The notes under the pieces are model-generated. The model saw only the letters and a program-made list of their open reading frames with translations. It did no database searches and was not told the origin of the DNA. From Leptospira levettii (GTDB taxonomy: Bacteria > Spirochaetota > Leptospiria > Leptospirales > Leptospiraceae): a stretch of 64,000 nucleotides of DNA. Numbering within the stretch: the first letter of the stretch is position 1; every line of letters starts with the position of its first letter. Of this stretch, positions 44,580-53,908 are shown piece after piece. The position numbers and the translations under genes are program-made. The stretch covers positions 868,001 through 932,000 of the forward strand of contig NZ_NPDM01000001.1 of assembly GCF_002812085.1 (NCBI RefSeq), written 5' to 3'.

Positions 44580-46280
44580 ATGCACGGGGAAGAGTCACTT
44601 TTACAAGACATTGGTCTCAGTATTATATTTGCTACAGTTTTAAGTCATATTGCTCGTATTCTCAAACAGCCGTTAATCTTAGGATATATCATCGGTGGTG
44701 CTATGCTTGGGAAAGAGATGGGATTTGAACTTGTTACCAACGAAGCAAGTATCGAACTCATTTCCGAAATCGGACTCATCTTACTTCTTTTCATCATTGG
44801 TCTTGAGATCAATCTTGCGGAACTCGCCAAAATGGGAAAGGCGATGTTCACACTCGGTATCTTACAATTTACTTTATCTGTTGCTTTTGTGTATTCTGTA
44901 TTTCCATTTTTCGGGCTTTCCATTGGTTCTGAAAAATTTGACCTTCTATACATTGCAGTTGCCCTCTCCCTTAGTTCCACATTAATCGTTGTTAAATTAT
45001 TACAAGACAAGGTAGAGATCAACACTCTCTCTGGTAAATTAACCGTTGGGGTTTTGGTTTTCCAAGACATATGGGCCATTTTGTTTATGGGTGTACAACC
45101 CAACCTAAACAATCCAGAGATATTAAAAATTCTAACCTCAGTTGGAATTATTGTACTCCTGATTGCTTTTAGCTTTAGTGTTAGCCGTTACGTATTGGCC
45201 AAATTATACAAAGCATGTGCTAGTAGCCCTGAACTGATTCTCTTGACCTCCATTATGTGGTGTTTTTTGGTTTGTGGGATCGCTGGAGAAGCGGGTCTTT
45301 CCAAAGAGATGGGTGCACTTGTTGCAGGTATGAGTATTGCTGCTTTTCCTTACGGTGCCGATGTTATCTCTAAACTGATTGGTATCCGAGATTTTTTTGT
45401 GACCCTCTTTTTTGTGGCACTTGGTCTAAAAGTACCTCTTCCTAGTTTAGAGGTGATTGGGCTCTCTGCTGCGATTATCACTCTTATGTTATTTGTAAGG
45501 ATGATTACCATTGCCCCTGTTATCATCAAACTCAACAAAGGGGTTCGAAACGGTTTTTTAACTGCACTCAACCTTGCTCAAATTTCCGAATTTTCGCTCG
45601 TAATCTTAGCGTTAGGTGCTGGTTTCGAACACATCACTCCGAAATTACAAGCAGTCATTTTAACTTCAACCATCATTGCATCTGTTCTATCTACTTATAT
45701 CATTATGTTTAACCATAATATTGCCGCAACTTTCGAACGTTTACTCGCTCGAGTGGGAATCTCTGACCAAACCGAAGACGCAAGTAAAGAAGAGAAAGCC
45801 GGTCATGGTGGACACGGTGGTCATGGAGACGGAATGGTGCGAGACATCATAGTCCTTGGATACTTTCGGATTGCACGTGCCTTCGTGGAATACTTAGAGG
45901 ACTTATCACCTTCCCTCATCAAACGGATCATCATCGCAGATTACAATCCAGCTTTCAAAGACGAACTCACAAACAAAGGGTTCCAATGGGCATATGCAGA
46001 CCTTGCTCATCCCGATTCCTTATCCCATATCGGGCTTCATGATGCTTCGATGGTCATTTGTACCATCTCTGATTCATTTCTCAAAGGAACAAATAACAAC
46101 CGTTTGCTTTCCACTCTTAGCAAATTAGCACCAAATGCAAAAATCATTTTGACAAGTGATGAACCTGGTGAAGCTAAAAAATTAGTCGCTGATGGTGCAC
46201 AAAAAGTCATCATCCCAGGTGTGATCACTGGTGAATTTTTATATGAATACATTTCGCGAGGGATGCGAAATAACAACTAA
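44580..46280 (+). CDS. Kef-type monovalent cation/proton antiporter (CPA2) with TrkA-N domain
   Basis: A 566-residue protein: about 12 membrane segments (10-390) of the CPA2 family with the GGAMLGKEMGFEL and GLEINLAELAKMG segments, and a cytosolic TrkA-N Rossmann domain (about 422-545). Between them is a His/Gly-rich linker (GHGGHGGHGDG). Such proteins exchange K or Na for H across the inner membrane and are gated by NAD(H) or other ligands. The Rossmann loop GYFRIA departs from GxGxxG at the second and third Gly, so dinucleotide binding may be weak or absent. Confidence 0.85.
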   Translation: MHGEESLLQDIGLSIIFATVLSHIARILKQPLILGYIIGGAMLGKEMGFELVTNEASIELISEIGLILLLFIIGLEINLAELAKMGKAMFTLGILQFTLSVAFVYSVFPFFGLSIGSEKFDLLYIAVALSLSSTLIVVKLLQDKVEINTLSGKLTVGVLVFQDIWAILFMGVQPNLNNPEILKILTSVGIIVLLIAFSFSVSRYVLAKLYKACASSPELILLTSIMWCFLVCGIAGEAGLSKEMGALVAGMSIAAFPYGADVISKLIGIRDFFVTLFFVALGLKVPLPSLEVIGLSAAIITLMLFVRMITIAPVIIKLNKGVRNGFLTALNLAQISEFSLVILALGAGFEHITPKLQAVILTSTIIASVLSTYIIMFNHNIAATFERLLARVGISDQTEDASKEEKAGHGGHGGHGDGMVRDIIVLGYFRIARAFVEYLEDLSPSLIKRIIIADYNPAFKDELTNKGFQWAYADLAHPDSLSHIGLHDASMVICTISDSFLKGTNNNRLLSTLSKLAPNAKIILTSDEPGEAKKLVADGAQKVIIPGVITGEFLYEYISRGMRNNN

Positions 46281-46313
46281 GAGAATTGGATGATAAAATG
46301 TTGTTTCAGAACC

Positions 46314-47003
46314 TTATCTGATTTTACTTCGAATTTCGCTGAGAATTTCGATTTGAATCGCTTGGATTTTCATCATTTTAGACCATTGGTCCAGTAAAAG
46401 ATGATCCACTTTTTCATGTAAGGTTCTGATTTCAATTTCAGATTTTAGATTAATTTTGTAATCGTTCTCTGAACGAATTCTATCTTTAACTTCTTGTCTG
46501 TTTTGACTCATCATAATGATGGGTGCTTGTATGGCTGCAACGCAAGATAATATTAAATTTAAAAGTATAAATGGATATGGGTCAAAGGCATTGAAATAAA
46601 GATAAAAACTATTTCCCAAAATCCAAAGGATTAAGACAGAAAAAAAAGCGATAATAAATTTCCAACTTCCGCCAAAGGATGCAACTTTGTCTGAAATTTT
46701 TTCACCCAATGTGATTGCTTCCGTTTTTAACGAGGTATCTATAGTCAAAATTTCGTTATCATTAATACTTTTGATAACTTCTCTTTCTAGATTTTCAATA
46801 TTACCTTTTTCTTCTTCAACCAAATTGGTAATATACTTCATTCGAAATAGATTAAAATCATTTTTACAAATTTTACTTTGTTCATTCCAACCTGGAAAAT
46901 CAGAATGAATCAATTCTACTATTTCGTGACCAATTCCAATGGCGCTGATCAATTGATTTTCTCGGAATGATTTTTGACACACATAACAAATGTTACTTTC
47001 CAT
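46314..47003 (-). CDS. DUF1003 family membrane protein
   Basis: A 229-residue protein. An N-terminal Cys pair (YVCQK and a later Cys) is followed by a coiled region and two membrane helices. The DUF1003 core is plainly visible: FGGSWKFIIAFF, FDPYPFILLNLILSCVAAIQAPIIMMSQNRQ and NLKSEIEIRTLHEK. The family has no agreed function. It lies 3 bp downstream of kdsB and is the last gene of the flagellar/LPS run. Confidence 0.82.
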   Translation of the reverse strand: MESNICYVCQKSFRENQLISAIGIGHEIVELIHSDFPGWNEQSKICKNDFNLFRMKYITNLVEEEKGNIENLEREVIKSINDNEILTIDTSLKTEAITLGEKISDKVASFGGSWKFIIAFFSVLILWILGNSFYLYFNAFDPYPFILLNLILSCVAAIQAPIIMMSQNRQEVKDRIRSENDYKINLKSEIEIRTLHEKVDHLLLDQWSKMMKIQAIQIEILSEIRSKIR

Positions 47004-47006
47004 CAG

Positions 47007-47747
47007 CTAAATCAGACCTTTTTCTTGGAACTCTCTAATCACTACTTCCAAGTCAGAAGGAGAATCCACACCCAAATTTGCTTTCTCTGCAAGAAACACC
47101 CCAATGGTTCCACCATTTTGTAAGGCTCGGAGTTGTTCCAAGGATTCAAACATTTCCCAATCAGAAGAAGGTAATTGGTTATAGGACATTAGAAAATCAC
47201 GTTCATAGGCATAGATGCCTAGATGACGATGGTATTTGGCTTCAACTTTAAAGGAAGCAGGGATGGGAGAACGGGAAAAATAATTGGCTCTTGCATTTTT
47301 GTCGAAAACCACCTTCACCTTATTAGGGTCTTTAGGATCTTCTGAAGGAGAAAAAGGAACAGCGGCAGTAGTCATTTCCCAATTGCGGTGTTTGGATTTT
47401 AAATCCACCACACCATCAATGAGGTCTGTTTCCATCGCAGGTTCATCCCCTTGGATATTTACGATGATTCCATAATTGGGGTATTTAGTTGCGACTTCAA
47501 TGATACGATCAGTTCCTGTCGGATGGTCTGGGCTTGTGAGAACAGACTCACCTCCAAATCCTATCACAACATCATGGATTCTTTTGTCATCTGTTGCTAC
47601 CACCAAACGGTGGAAAGACTTTGACTTTGATGCATGGGTATAAGTCCACTGGATCATTGGTTTTGTACCAATGAGGGCCAGTGGTTTGCCAGGAAATCGT
47701 GTGCTCGCGTAACGCGCGGGGATCACACCAAGGATTTGGTCGGACAT
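47007..47747 (-). CDS. kdsB: 3-deoxy-manno-octulosonate cytidylyltransferase
   Basis: This 246-residue enzyme activates Kdo with CTP to give CMP-Kdo, required for LPS inner core. The signature VIPARYASTRFPGKPLALIGTKPM (about 4-27) and the DHPTGTDR, NIQGDEP and YAYERDFL segments fit KdsB. Normal length. It is preceded by fliL 4 bp upstream, tying LPS activation to the flagellar motor genes by position. Confidence 0.94.
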   Translation of the reverse strand: MSDQILGVIPARYASTRFPGKPLALIGTKPMIQWTYTHASKSKSFHRLVVATDDKRIHDVVIGFGGESVLTSPDHPTGTDRIIEVATKYPNYGIIVNIQGDEPAMETDLIDGVVDLKSKHRNWEMTTAAVPFSPSEDPKDPNKVKVVFDKNARANYFSRSPIPASFKVEAKYHRHLGIYAYERDFLMSYNQLPSSDWEMFESLEQLRALQNGGTIGVFLAEKANLGVDSPSDLEVVIREFQEKGLI

Positions 47748-47751
47748 AGTC

Positions 47752-48279
47752 CTAGTTTACCAAGAACTCGGTAAAGTAAACCTCTTTGATTTTTCCATTC
47801 GTCAAAATGTGATTTAAGTGGGCTTTGATTTCCTCACGTAAATCCAATTGATTCGTTATGGATTTTAGATCATCTTTTGTTTTACGAGCAATCACCAAGT
47901 TGATGATGTTCTGCATTTGAGCCACACGTGCCGCAAGTTCTGCAGATAGTGCTGGTTGGCCTGATTCAAATCCAAGAGACATTTTCAACTTCACAAAGTG
48001 TGACTCTCCAACATCAGAAGTATTCACTCGGAACTCTTCCTGAAATGTGTAAACTTCCAAAGGAGGTGGAGCTTTCACAAGTGAGATATTCTTTTGTTGT
48101 TTGAACACACTTGTTGCTGTTTTTTGAGCAACAAACATCGATATTACGGTTACAATGATAATTCCAAAAATGGCCGCGGCGATGTACAATAACCATTTGA
48201 CAATGGGGGACATCCCAGCAGAGGCGGAACTACCTTCGGCTAACCCACCTTCTTCTTCATCTACTTCACGGTCACCCAT
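47752..48279 (-). CDS. fliL: Flagellar basal body-associated protein FliL
   Basis: The 175-residue protein has a short acidic cytosolic start, one transmembrane helix (about 29-52) and a periplasmic domain with SHFVKLKMSLGFE and REEIKAHLNHIL. These fit FliL, which sits next to the stator and modulates torque. It follows motB with a 1-bp gap. Confidence 0.88.
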   Translation of the reverse strand: MGDREVDEEEGGLAEGSSASAGMSPIVKWLLYIAAAIFGIIIVTVISMFVAQKTATSVFKQQKNISLVKAPPPLEVYTFQEEFRVNTSDVGESHFVKLKMSLGFESGQPALSAELAARVAQMQNIINLVIARKTKDDLKSITNQLDLREEIKAHLNHILTNGKIKEVYFTEFLVN

Positions 48280-48280
48280 G

Positions 48281-49114
48281 TTAAAATTCTCCTTCTACAT
48301 TTGTTTCAGTGTTTGGCAAACGAGTGTCAGGTAGTCCGTATTTACTTTCCCCTGGTCCTCGTTTTGTAGACTTCTCAGTTAAAATGATGATATCCACTCT
48401 TCTGTTAAAAGCCTTTGCTTCTGGTGTACCTTCATTTTCCAACACAAGAGGTCTGTAGGATCCAAAGCTCACTGCTTGGAACCAACTAGGCTCAATTTCT
48501 TCAGCATTGATCATAAAGACAGTAGCGTTCACAGCTCTCGCTCCCGCCAAATCCCAGTTATTGATATATTCTCTTTCTTCACGGCCAGGACGACTTACTG
48601 GATTCACAGCATCATCATCACTATGCCCTTCCACACGCACAAATCGTTCGAGTCCTTTGATAAGGCCCGCTGCTTTTCTTAAAGTCTCTCGAATAGCAGG
48701 TGTTAGAATCGCTGAACCTGGATAAAAATAATCAGCACCCACGAGAGAAATCACAAGGCCTCTCTCGTTTTCCGAAATCCGCACCTTTCCAGCTTCTACC
48801 TCTGGTTTGAATACTTCTTGTGCATCTTTTTTAGATTTGGATAGGTTACGACCAACCACTTGAGAAGGAAGAGACTCAATTTGCATTCCCATCTCTTCCA
48901 ATGAACCTTTTGATAATGTTTGTCCACCTGTGAAAAATCCTGTGGTGGATTTAAATGCCGAGAGAATGATTTGCATTTCCTTTGCATCCGTTTTCCCTGT
49001 TGTATACAAAAGAATAAAGAAACAAAGGAGAAGTGTCACCATGTCCCCGTAAGTTGCCATGAACTCGGGAACTTTTTGGATACACTCAGGGCATTTTTCT
49101 TTTTTGGAAGCCAT
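48281..49114 (-). CDS. motB: Flagellar motor stator protein MotB
   Basis: The 277-residue MotB has one transmembrane helix with the proton-carrying Asp at about residue 24 (ATYGDMVTLLLCFFILLYT). A plug/linker region is followed by an OmpA-like peptidoglycan-binding domain (about 120-255) with VRVEGHSDDD and NRRVDIII. Normal length, and 9 bp downstream of motA. With MotA it forms the ion-driven stator of the periplasmic flagella. Confidence 0.94.
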   Translation of the reverse strand: MASKKEKCPECIQKVPEFMATYGDMVTLLLCFFILLYTTGKTDAKEMQIILSAFKSTTGFFTGGQTLSKGSLEEMGMQIESLPSQVVGRNLSKSKKDAQEVFKPEVEAGKVRISENERGLVISLVGADYFYPGSAILTPAIRETLRKAAGLIKGLERFVRVEGHSDDDAVNPVSRPGREEREYINNWDLAGARAVNATVFMINAEEIEPSWFQAVSFGSYRPLVLENEGTPEAKAFNRRVDIIILTEKSTKRGPGESKYGLPDTRLPNTETNVEGEF

Positions 49115-49123
49115 GGCTAAGGA

Positions 49124-49906
49124 TTAATCTCCATCATCTTTTAAGGCAACACGTTCAGCTGGTGTTAAGAAACTCGCAAGTTTCTCTTTTACAATCCTTG
49201 GGTTATCACCTGATTGGATTGATAGTGTACCTTCTACCATTACTTGTTTGATCACAAGTTCATCTTCTGATCTACGTGTTAACTTTCTCACGACTGGCGC
49301 TGCAAATAAGTTCTGTGCAAGAGATCCGTATAATGTTGTAATAAGAGCTGTCGCCATACCTTGTCCAATGGCACTCGCATCCCCACCACCTAAGTTCTTT
49401 AACATCCCCACAAGACCCACAAGGGTCCCAAGCATTCCGAACCCTGGCGCAAAACCAGCGTAAGCATCCCACCAACCACGACCATACGCATGGCGTGATG
49501 CAGTGTTTCCAATTTCGGTTTCCATAATGTTTCGGACAAGTTCGGGATCCGTTCCATCCACAACAAGTTGGATTCCTTTCTTTAAAAATTCTTCCGGTAA
49601 TTCGTTGATATCATCTTCTAAGGCAAGTAAACCTTCGCGACGTGCTTTTTCAGAGAAACTAACGAGTGTCGTGATGAGACCAGGTAAATCTGAAGGTGGA
49701 TTTTGGAAGGCTTTTTTGGTCACCGCACCCACACCAATGGTGGATGTCCAAGGAAATGAAATGATCGTGGCAGCAGCAGCTCCACCAAATGTAATCATTA
49801 CCGAGGGAATATCGATAAGGTCTGTTAATGCAAGACCCCCTGAAACCACCCCTAATAACATCAAGGCCGCTCCTAGGGCCAAACCAATGACTGTAGCTAT
49901 ATCCAT
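49124..49906 (-). CDS. motA: Flagellar motor stator protein MotA
   Basis: The 260-residue product has four transmembrane helices and the cytoplasmic loop with the charged residues that contact FliG: ARREGLLALEDDINE (about 88-102). The C-terminal motif AYAGFAPGFGMLGTLVGLVGML is typical. It follows flbD by 3 bp. Confidence 0.95.
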   Translation of the reverse strand: MDIATVIGLALGAALMLLGVVSGGLALTDLIDIPSVMITFGGAAAATIISFPWTSTIGVGAVTKKAFQNPPSDLPGLITTLVSFSEKARREGLLALEDDINELPEEFLKKGIQLVVDGTDPELVRNIMETEIGNTASRHAYGRGWWDAYAGFAPGFGMLGTLVGLVGMLKNLGGGDASAIGQGMATALITTLYGSLAQNLFAAPVVRKLTRRSEDELVIKQVMVEGTLSIQSGDNPRIVKEKLASFLTPAERVALKDDGD

Positions 49907-49909
49907 TTC

Positions 49910-50128
49910 TTATGTTTCCTCAGGCCTTCTATCACTCACTCGAGGTAAGTTGTGGATTCTTGTTTGGTAAGTGATTACCTTTTCCACAACGTCCGCAACA
50001 GACTCCTGTACAATGAATTTCTTTTCATTCACAAGAGTGATGATCGTATCTGGATTGGCTTCAATTGTCTCAATCAAATCTGCATTGAGAACAAATTCAG
50101 CCCCTTTGAGTCGGTGTAAAATGACCAA
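49910..50128 (-). CDS. flbD: FlbD-family flagellar protein
   Basis: The 72-residue protein fits the small FlbD family found upstream of motA in spirochetes and Gram-positives: VILHRLKGAEFVLNADLIETIEANPDTIITLVN is the recognisable core. Its function is not settled; it is thought to help assemble or regulate flagella. It is coupled to motA (3-bp gap). Confidence 0.88.
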   Translation of the reverse strand: MVILHRLKGAEFVLNADLIETIEANPDTIITLVNEKKFIVQESVADVVEKVITYQTRIHNLPRVSDRRPEET

Positions 50129-50149
50129 GAGATCCCCCTTCAGAGATTT

Positions 50150-51229
50150 CTATTTATGTCTATCGACTACCTTTCGAATTTCGCTTACGAATTTTTCTTC
50201 CGTGAATCGATTGATGGAATTTTGGAAATCCCATCGTTTGAATTGGATTTTTTCTGCCCGTTTGATGGCGTCGTTTAAGGATTTTACGGTCTGTTCTTCA
50301 AAAAAGACACCTGTTTTGCCATCTTTTACCGACTCGAGAGCCCCACCTTTGCCATAGGCGATGACGGGTGTGGCATAGGCTTGGGATTCCACAGGTGTGA
50401 TCCCAAAGTCTTCCATCCCTGGAAAAATAAACCCTCGTGCCTTTTTGTAAAGTTCAACCACTTCCTGGCGAGGTAACCCTTTTTTCCAAAGGATGTTTTT
50501 AGGAAGATTTTTTGTGAGTTTCCCTTCTTCTTGGCCCCCACCCACAAGGATGAGTGGTTTTCCATTTTCTCGGAAAGCTTCAATGGCTAAGTCAATTTTT
50601 TTATAAGGAGCAAAGGCCGAAACCATCAGATAATAATCATCTTTAGAATTATCATGCACTCGAAAGTCTTGGGGCAAACATGGAGGATAAATGATTTTAT
50701 AATCTCGTCGGTAATACTTTTGAATCCTTCTTCCCACAAAATGCGAGTTACATGTAAAATAATCCACACGATTGGCAGAGGCAGCATCCCAAGTTCGTAG
50801 GTAATTGGCTATGGATTGTAAGAGGAAAAATTTAAAACCCTTCCTTGCCGGGAAATAATCATAATACATATCCCAAACATAACGCATAGGACTATGAACA
50901 TAACTCAAATGAAACGTGTCGGGGTGAGGGATGACCCCTTTGGCAACACAGTGAGAAGAACTGATCACAACATCATACCCTTTTAGGTCCAATGTTTCAA
51001 TCGCAGTTGGAAATAATGGCAAATAGTATCGATAGTACTTTTCTTTGAAAGGTAAATTGTTGGTGAAGGCTGTTGTGATCTTTCGATTTTCAATTCTTGC
51101 ATTGAGTTTGCCTTTTGAGTAAAAAAGACTAAACAAATCTGCTTCTGGATAGGCCTTTAACATACTGTCGAGGACAACTTCTCCTCCTCGCATTCCAGTG
51201 AGCCAGTCATGTATAATTGCAACTTTCAT
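50150..51229 (-). CDS. GT4-family glycosyltransferase
   Basis: A 359-residue GT-B glycosyltransferase. The N-terminal half opens with IHDWLTGMRGGEVVL and the C-terminal half has the EDFGITPVESQAYATPVIAYGKGGALES segment with the E-x7-E motif. It probably adds a sugar to LPS or another envelope glycan. Its ATG shares a base with the MCE stop (TAATG), and flbD follows 21 bp later. Confidence 0.88.
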   Translation of the reverse strand: MKVAIIHDWLTGMRGGEVVLDSMLKAYPEADLFSLFYSKGKLNARIENRKITTAFTNNLPFKEKYYRYYLPLFPTAIETLDLKGYDVVISSSHCVAKGVIPHPDTFHLSYVHSPMRYVWDMYYDYFPARKGFKFFLLQSIANYLRTWDAASANRVDYFTCNSHFVGRRIQKYYRRDYKIIYPPCLPQDFRVHDNSKDDYYLMVSAFAPYKKIDLAIEAFRENGKPLILVGGGQEEGKLTKNLPKNILWKKGLPRQEVVELYKKARGFIFPGMEDFGITPVESQAYATPVIAYGKGGALESVKDGKTGVFFEEQTVKSLNDAIKRAEKIQFKRWDFQNSINRFTEEKFVSEIRKVVDRHK

Positions 51230-52023
51230 TATTCTTGTGGTCCAATCCTTCTTCCCGTAATTGGCGTTGTACGGCCGTAATACGAAGCTGTTATTAAAAA
51301 TGGTATCGGCATGGTGTTCTCCAAATTTCGAGAACTCTCCATGTACCTTCTTCCTTCTTTGCCGATGGCTTCTGCGTCTTTAATCGTCGCAAGAAGTTCA
51401 TCATACATCTCAGTACTCCCAATGATTTTGGGAATTGTACCTTCTGTTTGGTTTAATTTATCGGTGATGGACCGAAAATCCAATGTGATTTGTCTTAGGT
51501 CAGAACGATTTTCTTCCATCGTGGCAGAAGTTGCTTTGAAAAAATCATCGAAATACCTGGCAGATGGTAAGTAATCAGGAGATTTTTCCCCTTCACGAAA
51601 TGTGGGTTTAAAAAAGGCACGTTTCCCATCGGAACTACCTGGGTTGATATTGATGATCCTTCCTGAAAATAATGTCACTGTTTGGAAATCCACTTCATAA
51701 TTATCCCAAAGGGTAAGTGGGTCCTCGAGTGCAATGTGTAATTCGATCGCATGATCCATGTTATGGTCAAGGAACCGTCTATCAGGAACATCCATGAGTG
51801 GCCTTGAGTCAATATGAGCAACATACCCTTTTTGGATCCCGAGAATTCTTACTTCTGTCCCTTCTTTGATCCCATCGATACGTGAATAAAATAACGAAAG
51901 TCGGTAAGGGTATTTTTTAGTGGGTCTGTCTGGCTCTATGACAGTCGTAAAAAATGCAAAAACTAAAATCGAAAAAAAAATGATACCAGTGATGGTTTCG
52001 TTATTTAATTTTTTTGATTTCAC
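51229..52023 (-). CDS. MCE/MlaD domain protein
   Basis: About 264 residues (from GTG at 52023; a TTG at 52065 adds 14). One transmembrane helix (about 10-30) is followed by an MCE domain (about 45-135), with the segments SLFYSRIDGIKEGTEVRILGIQKGYV and DNYEVDFQTVTLFSGRIININPG. A helical tail completes it. MlaD-type proteins form rings that hand phospholipids across the periplasm, normally with an MlaE permease and MlaF ATPase, neither of which is next to it. It leads the operon that ends in motAB, fliL and kdsB. Confidence 0.78.
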   Translation of the reverse strand: MKSKKLNNETITGIIFFSILVFAFFTTVIEPDRPTKKYPYRLSLFYSRIDGIKEGTEVRILGIQKGYVAHIDSRPLMDVPDRRFLDHNMDHAIELHIALEDPLTLWDNYEVDFQTVTLFSGRIININPGSSDGKRAFFKPTFREGEKSPDYLPSARYFDDFFKATSATMEENRSDLRQITLDFRSITDKLNQTEGTIPKIIGSTEMYDELLATIKDAEAIGKEGRRYMESSRNLENTMPIPFLITASYYGRTTPITGRRIGPQE

Positions 52024-52094
52024 GGGGGACTCAAAGTACTTTCCCTCAAAAGAAAGAGTTGGCAAGCAGATTTTCCGTGAGTGAATGGGATGAG

Positions 52095-53075
52095 ATGAAA
52101 GCAGTTACCATCCTCAAATACGATGAAATCGAACCACAATTGGAACTCCGTGAAAAAGAAATTCCAACACCGAAAGAAAACGAAGTCAGGATCAAAATCC
52201 ACCTTTCTCCCATCAATCCATCGGATTTGATGTTCATTCGTGGTTTGTATGGATTCAAAAAAAAAGCTCCTGTCTCAGCAGGATTTGAAGCCAGTGGAAC
52301 CGTCGATGCGGTCGGAAGTGCCATCAAAACATTAAAAGTGGGAATGGCAGTATCCTGCGTGGCTCCTCAAAATGATGGATCTTGGGCTGAGTATATGATC
52401 ACAACGGAAGACAACTGTTTACCGTTAGTGGATGGTGTCACTCTCGATGAAGGATCTAGTTTTTTTGTAAACCCAATGACAGCTTGGGCGATGGTATCGC
52501 GATGCCAAAAAGAAGGACACCAAGCAATGATCCAAACTGCTGCTGCAAGTGCCCTTGGTAAAATGGTAGTTCGCCTTTGCAAAGAGAAAGGAATTCCACT
52601 CATCAATATTGTGCGAAAAAAAGAACAAGAAGATACCTTAACTGAAATTGGTGCAGAACATATTTTAAATTCCAGTTCACCTAATTACCAAAAAGACTTA
52701 TTCAAACTTTCTAAAAAACTCAATGCAACGTATGCCATCGATGCAGTCGCTGGGGAAACAGCACAATCCTTAGTAGAATGTATGCCTTATGGTGCAAAAA
52801 TAGTTTGTTATGGTGCTTTGTCTGAAAAACCTTTTTCGGTGAACTCAGGGATCATCCTTTTCCAAAACAAAAAAATTGAAGGTTTTTGGCTGTCTTCATG
52901 GATTTATGAAATTGGTTTGGAAGAGTTTCAAAAACAAGCAAAAGAAGCTCAAAAATACTTAAAGACTGTTTTCCAAACCAAAATCAACAAACGATTTAAG
53001 TTTGAAGAATACAAAGAAGGTTTAGAATTTTATAAACAACATATGACCGAAGGGAAGGTAGTGTTTGGTCCGTAA
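52095..53075 (+). CDS. Zinc-type alcohol dehydrogenase-like oxidoreductase (MDR superfamily)
   Basis: About 326 residues from the ATG at 52095. An N-terminal GroES-like domain (INPSDLMFIRGLYG, then AGFEASGTVDAVG) precedes a Rossmann domain (AAASALGKMVVRLCKEKG). No zinc-binding cysteine set is evident, so it is probably an NADPH-dependent quinone reductase or enoyl reductase. An earlier frame start at 52014 overlaps the divergent MCE gene and is unlikely. Confidence 0.85.
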   Translation: MKAVTILKYDEIEPQLELREKEIPTPKENEVRIKIHLSPINPSDLMFIRGLYGFKKKAPVSAGFEASGTVDAVGSAIKTLKVGMAVSCVAPQNDGSWAEYMITTEDNCLPLVDGVTLDEGSSFFVNPMTAWAMVSRCQKEGHQAMIQTAAASALGKMVVRLCKEKGIPLINIVRKKEQEDTLTEIGAEHILNSSSPNYQKDLFKLSKKLNATYAIDAVAGETAQSLVECMPYGAKIVCYGALSEKPFSVNSGIILFQNKKIEGFWLSSWIYEIGLEEFQKQAKEAQKYLKTVFQTKINKRFKFEEYKEGLEFYKQHMTEGKVVFGP

Positions 53076-53601
53076 CGTTGTAAAACAATTTGGAATCTGT
53101 TTTTTTATATCATTGGTATTCATCAATTGTATCAGTGATACCAAAAAAAATTTAGAAAGTCTAAAGGCGTGTAAGTTTGATTTGGTGGACGTTCGTGTCG
53201 AATTGAAACCAAATCCTAGTTTTCCTTTGTTACCACTTCTTGATTTGTACCCCCAAGTTTCTGTTACCAATCCAAATCCAACTAAAGTCAACATTTACGA
53301 ATTTGATTTGGATATCGAACTCGTAACAAACCAAGGCAAAGAATACATTGGAAAACTACAAAACCAAACTCCTGTGGAAGTAGAACCAAATTCGGAAACA
53401 CTTGTCGTTTTAAAACTTGTTCCCGAACAAAAAGGTTCTCTCCTTCCCAAATTACTTTTGTTAGCAAAACAATTGGGAGAGGCTGCAAAAAAAGGGGAAG
53501 AAGCAGAGTTTGAAATTTATGGAACCGTACAAATTGATAGTGTATTTGGAAAATTACCAGTCCCTGTTCGGGAAGTATCTCGGATCAAACTGAAACGATG
53601 A
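53065..53601 (+). CDS. LEA14-like (WHy domain) lipoprotein
   Basis: A 178-residue protein with signal segment and lipobox VFINC. The mature part has a water-stress/LEA14-like beta-sandwich: FDLVDVRVELKP, then PQVSVTNPNPTKVNIYEFDLDIEL. The TTG start overlaps the preceding gene by 11 bp. Such proteins occur as lipoproteins in many bacteria; the role is uncertain. Confidence 0.68.
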   Translation: MVRNVVKQFGICFFISLVFINCISDTKKNLESLKACKFDLVDVRVELKPNPSFPLLPLLDLYPQVSVTNPNPTKVNIYEFDLDIELVTNQGKEYIGKLQNQTPVEVEPNSETLVVLKLVPEQKGSLLPKLLLLAKQLGEAAKKGEEAEFEIYGTVQIDSVFGKLPVPVREVSRIKLKR

Positions 53602-53906
53602 ACCAAAAACTTCTCTCTATTTTTCTCTTCGCTAACATCACTTGTGTATTCTCTGGTTGTATCCAACATCGAGATGATTTGTTTTATTCTGCGCAAGAAG
53701 GGAACCAAAAGATTTTTGAAAAGTATACTTTAAAAAACTCGGCATGTGGTTCGAATAAATTACCTGGTGCACTGGCTTTAGGCAGAGTCAAAATCGACGA
53801 TGCAAATCTTTGTTTTCGGGCCATCGAACTCACAACTTGCCCTGCTTGGAATACCGAAGGGTACACACCAGATTCTTGTAAGGCGATTGGAACCAGTTTT
53901 CGTTAA
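53598..53906 (+). CDS. Small lipoprotein, unknown
   Basis: A 102-residue protein with a signal segment and lipobox CVFSGC. The mature part has several Cys residues (CGSN, DANLC, TTCPAW, DSCKAI), which could make disulfides in the envelope. No domain is recognised. It overlaps the LEA14-like gene by 4 bp (ATGA), so they are co-translated. Confidence 0.6.
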   Translation: MNQKLLSIFLFANITCVFSGCIQHRDDLFYSAQEGNQKIFEKYTLKNSACGSNKLPGALALGRVKIDDANLCFRAIELTTCPAWNTEGYTPDSCKAIGTSFR

Positions 53907-53908
53907 CT

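Noticed and set aside
45800..45835. His/Gly-rich run read as a metal-transporter signature
   Set aside because: It lies in the linker between a CPA2 membrane domain and a TrkA-N domain; the architecture is that of a Kef-type antiporter, so a metal-export call is not justified.
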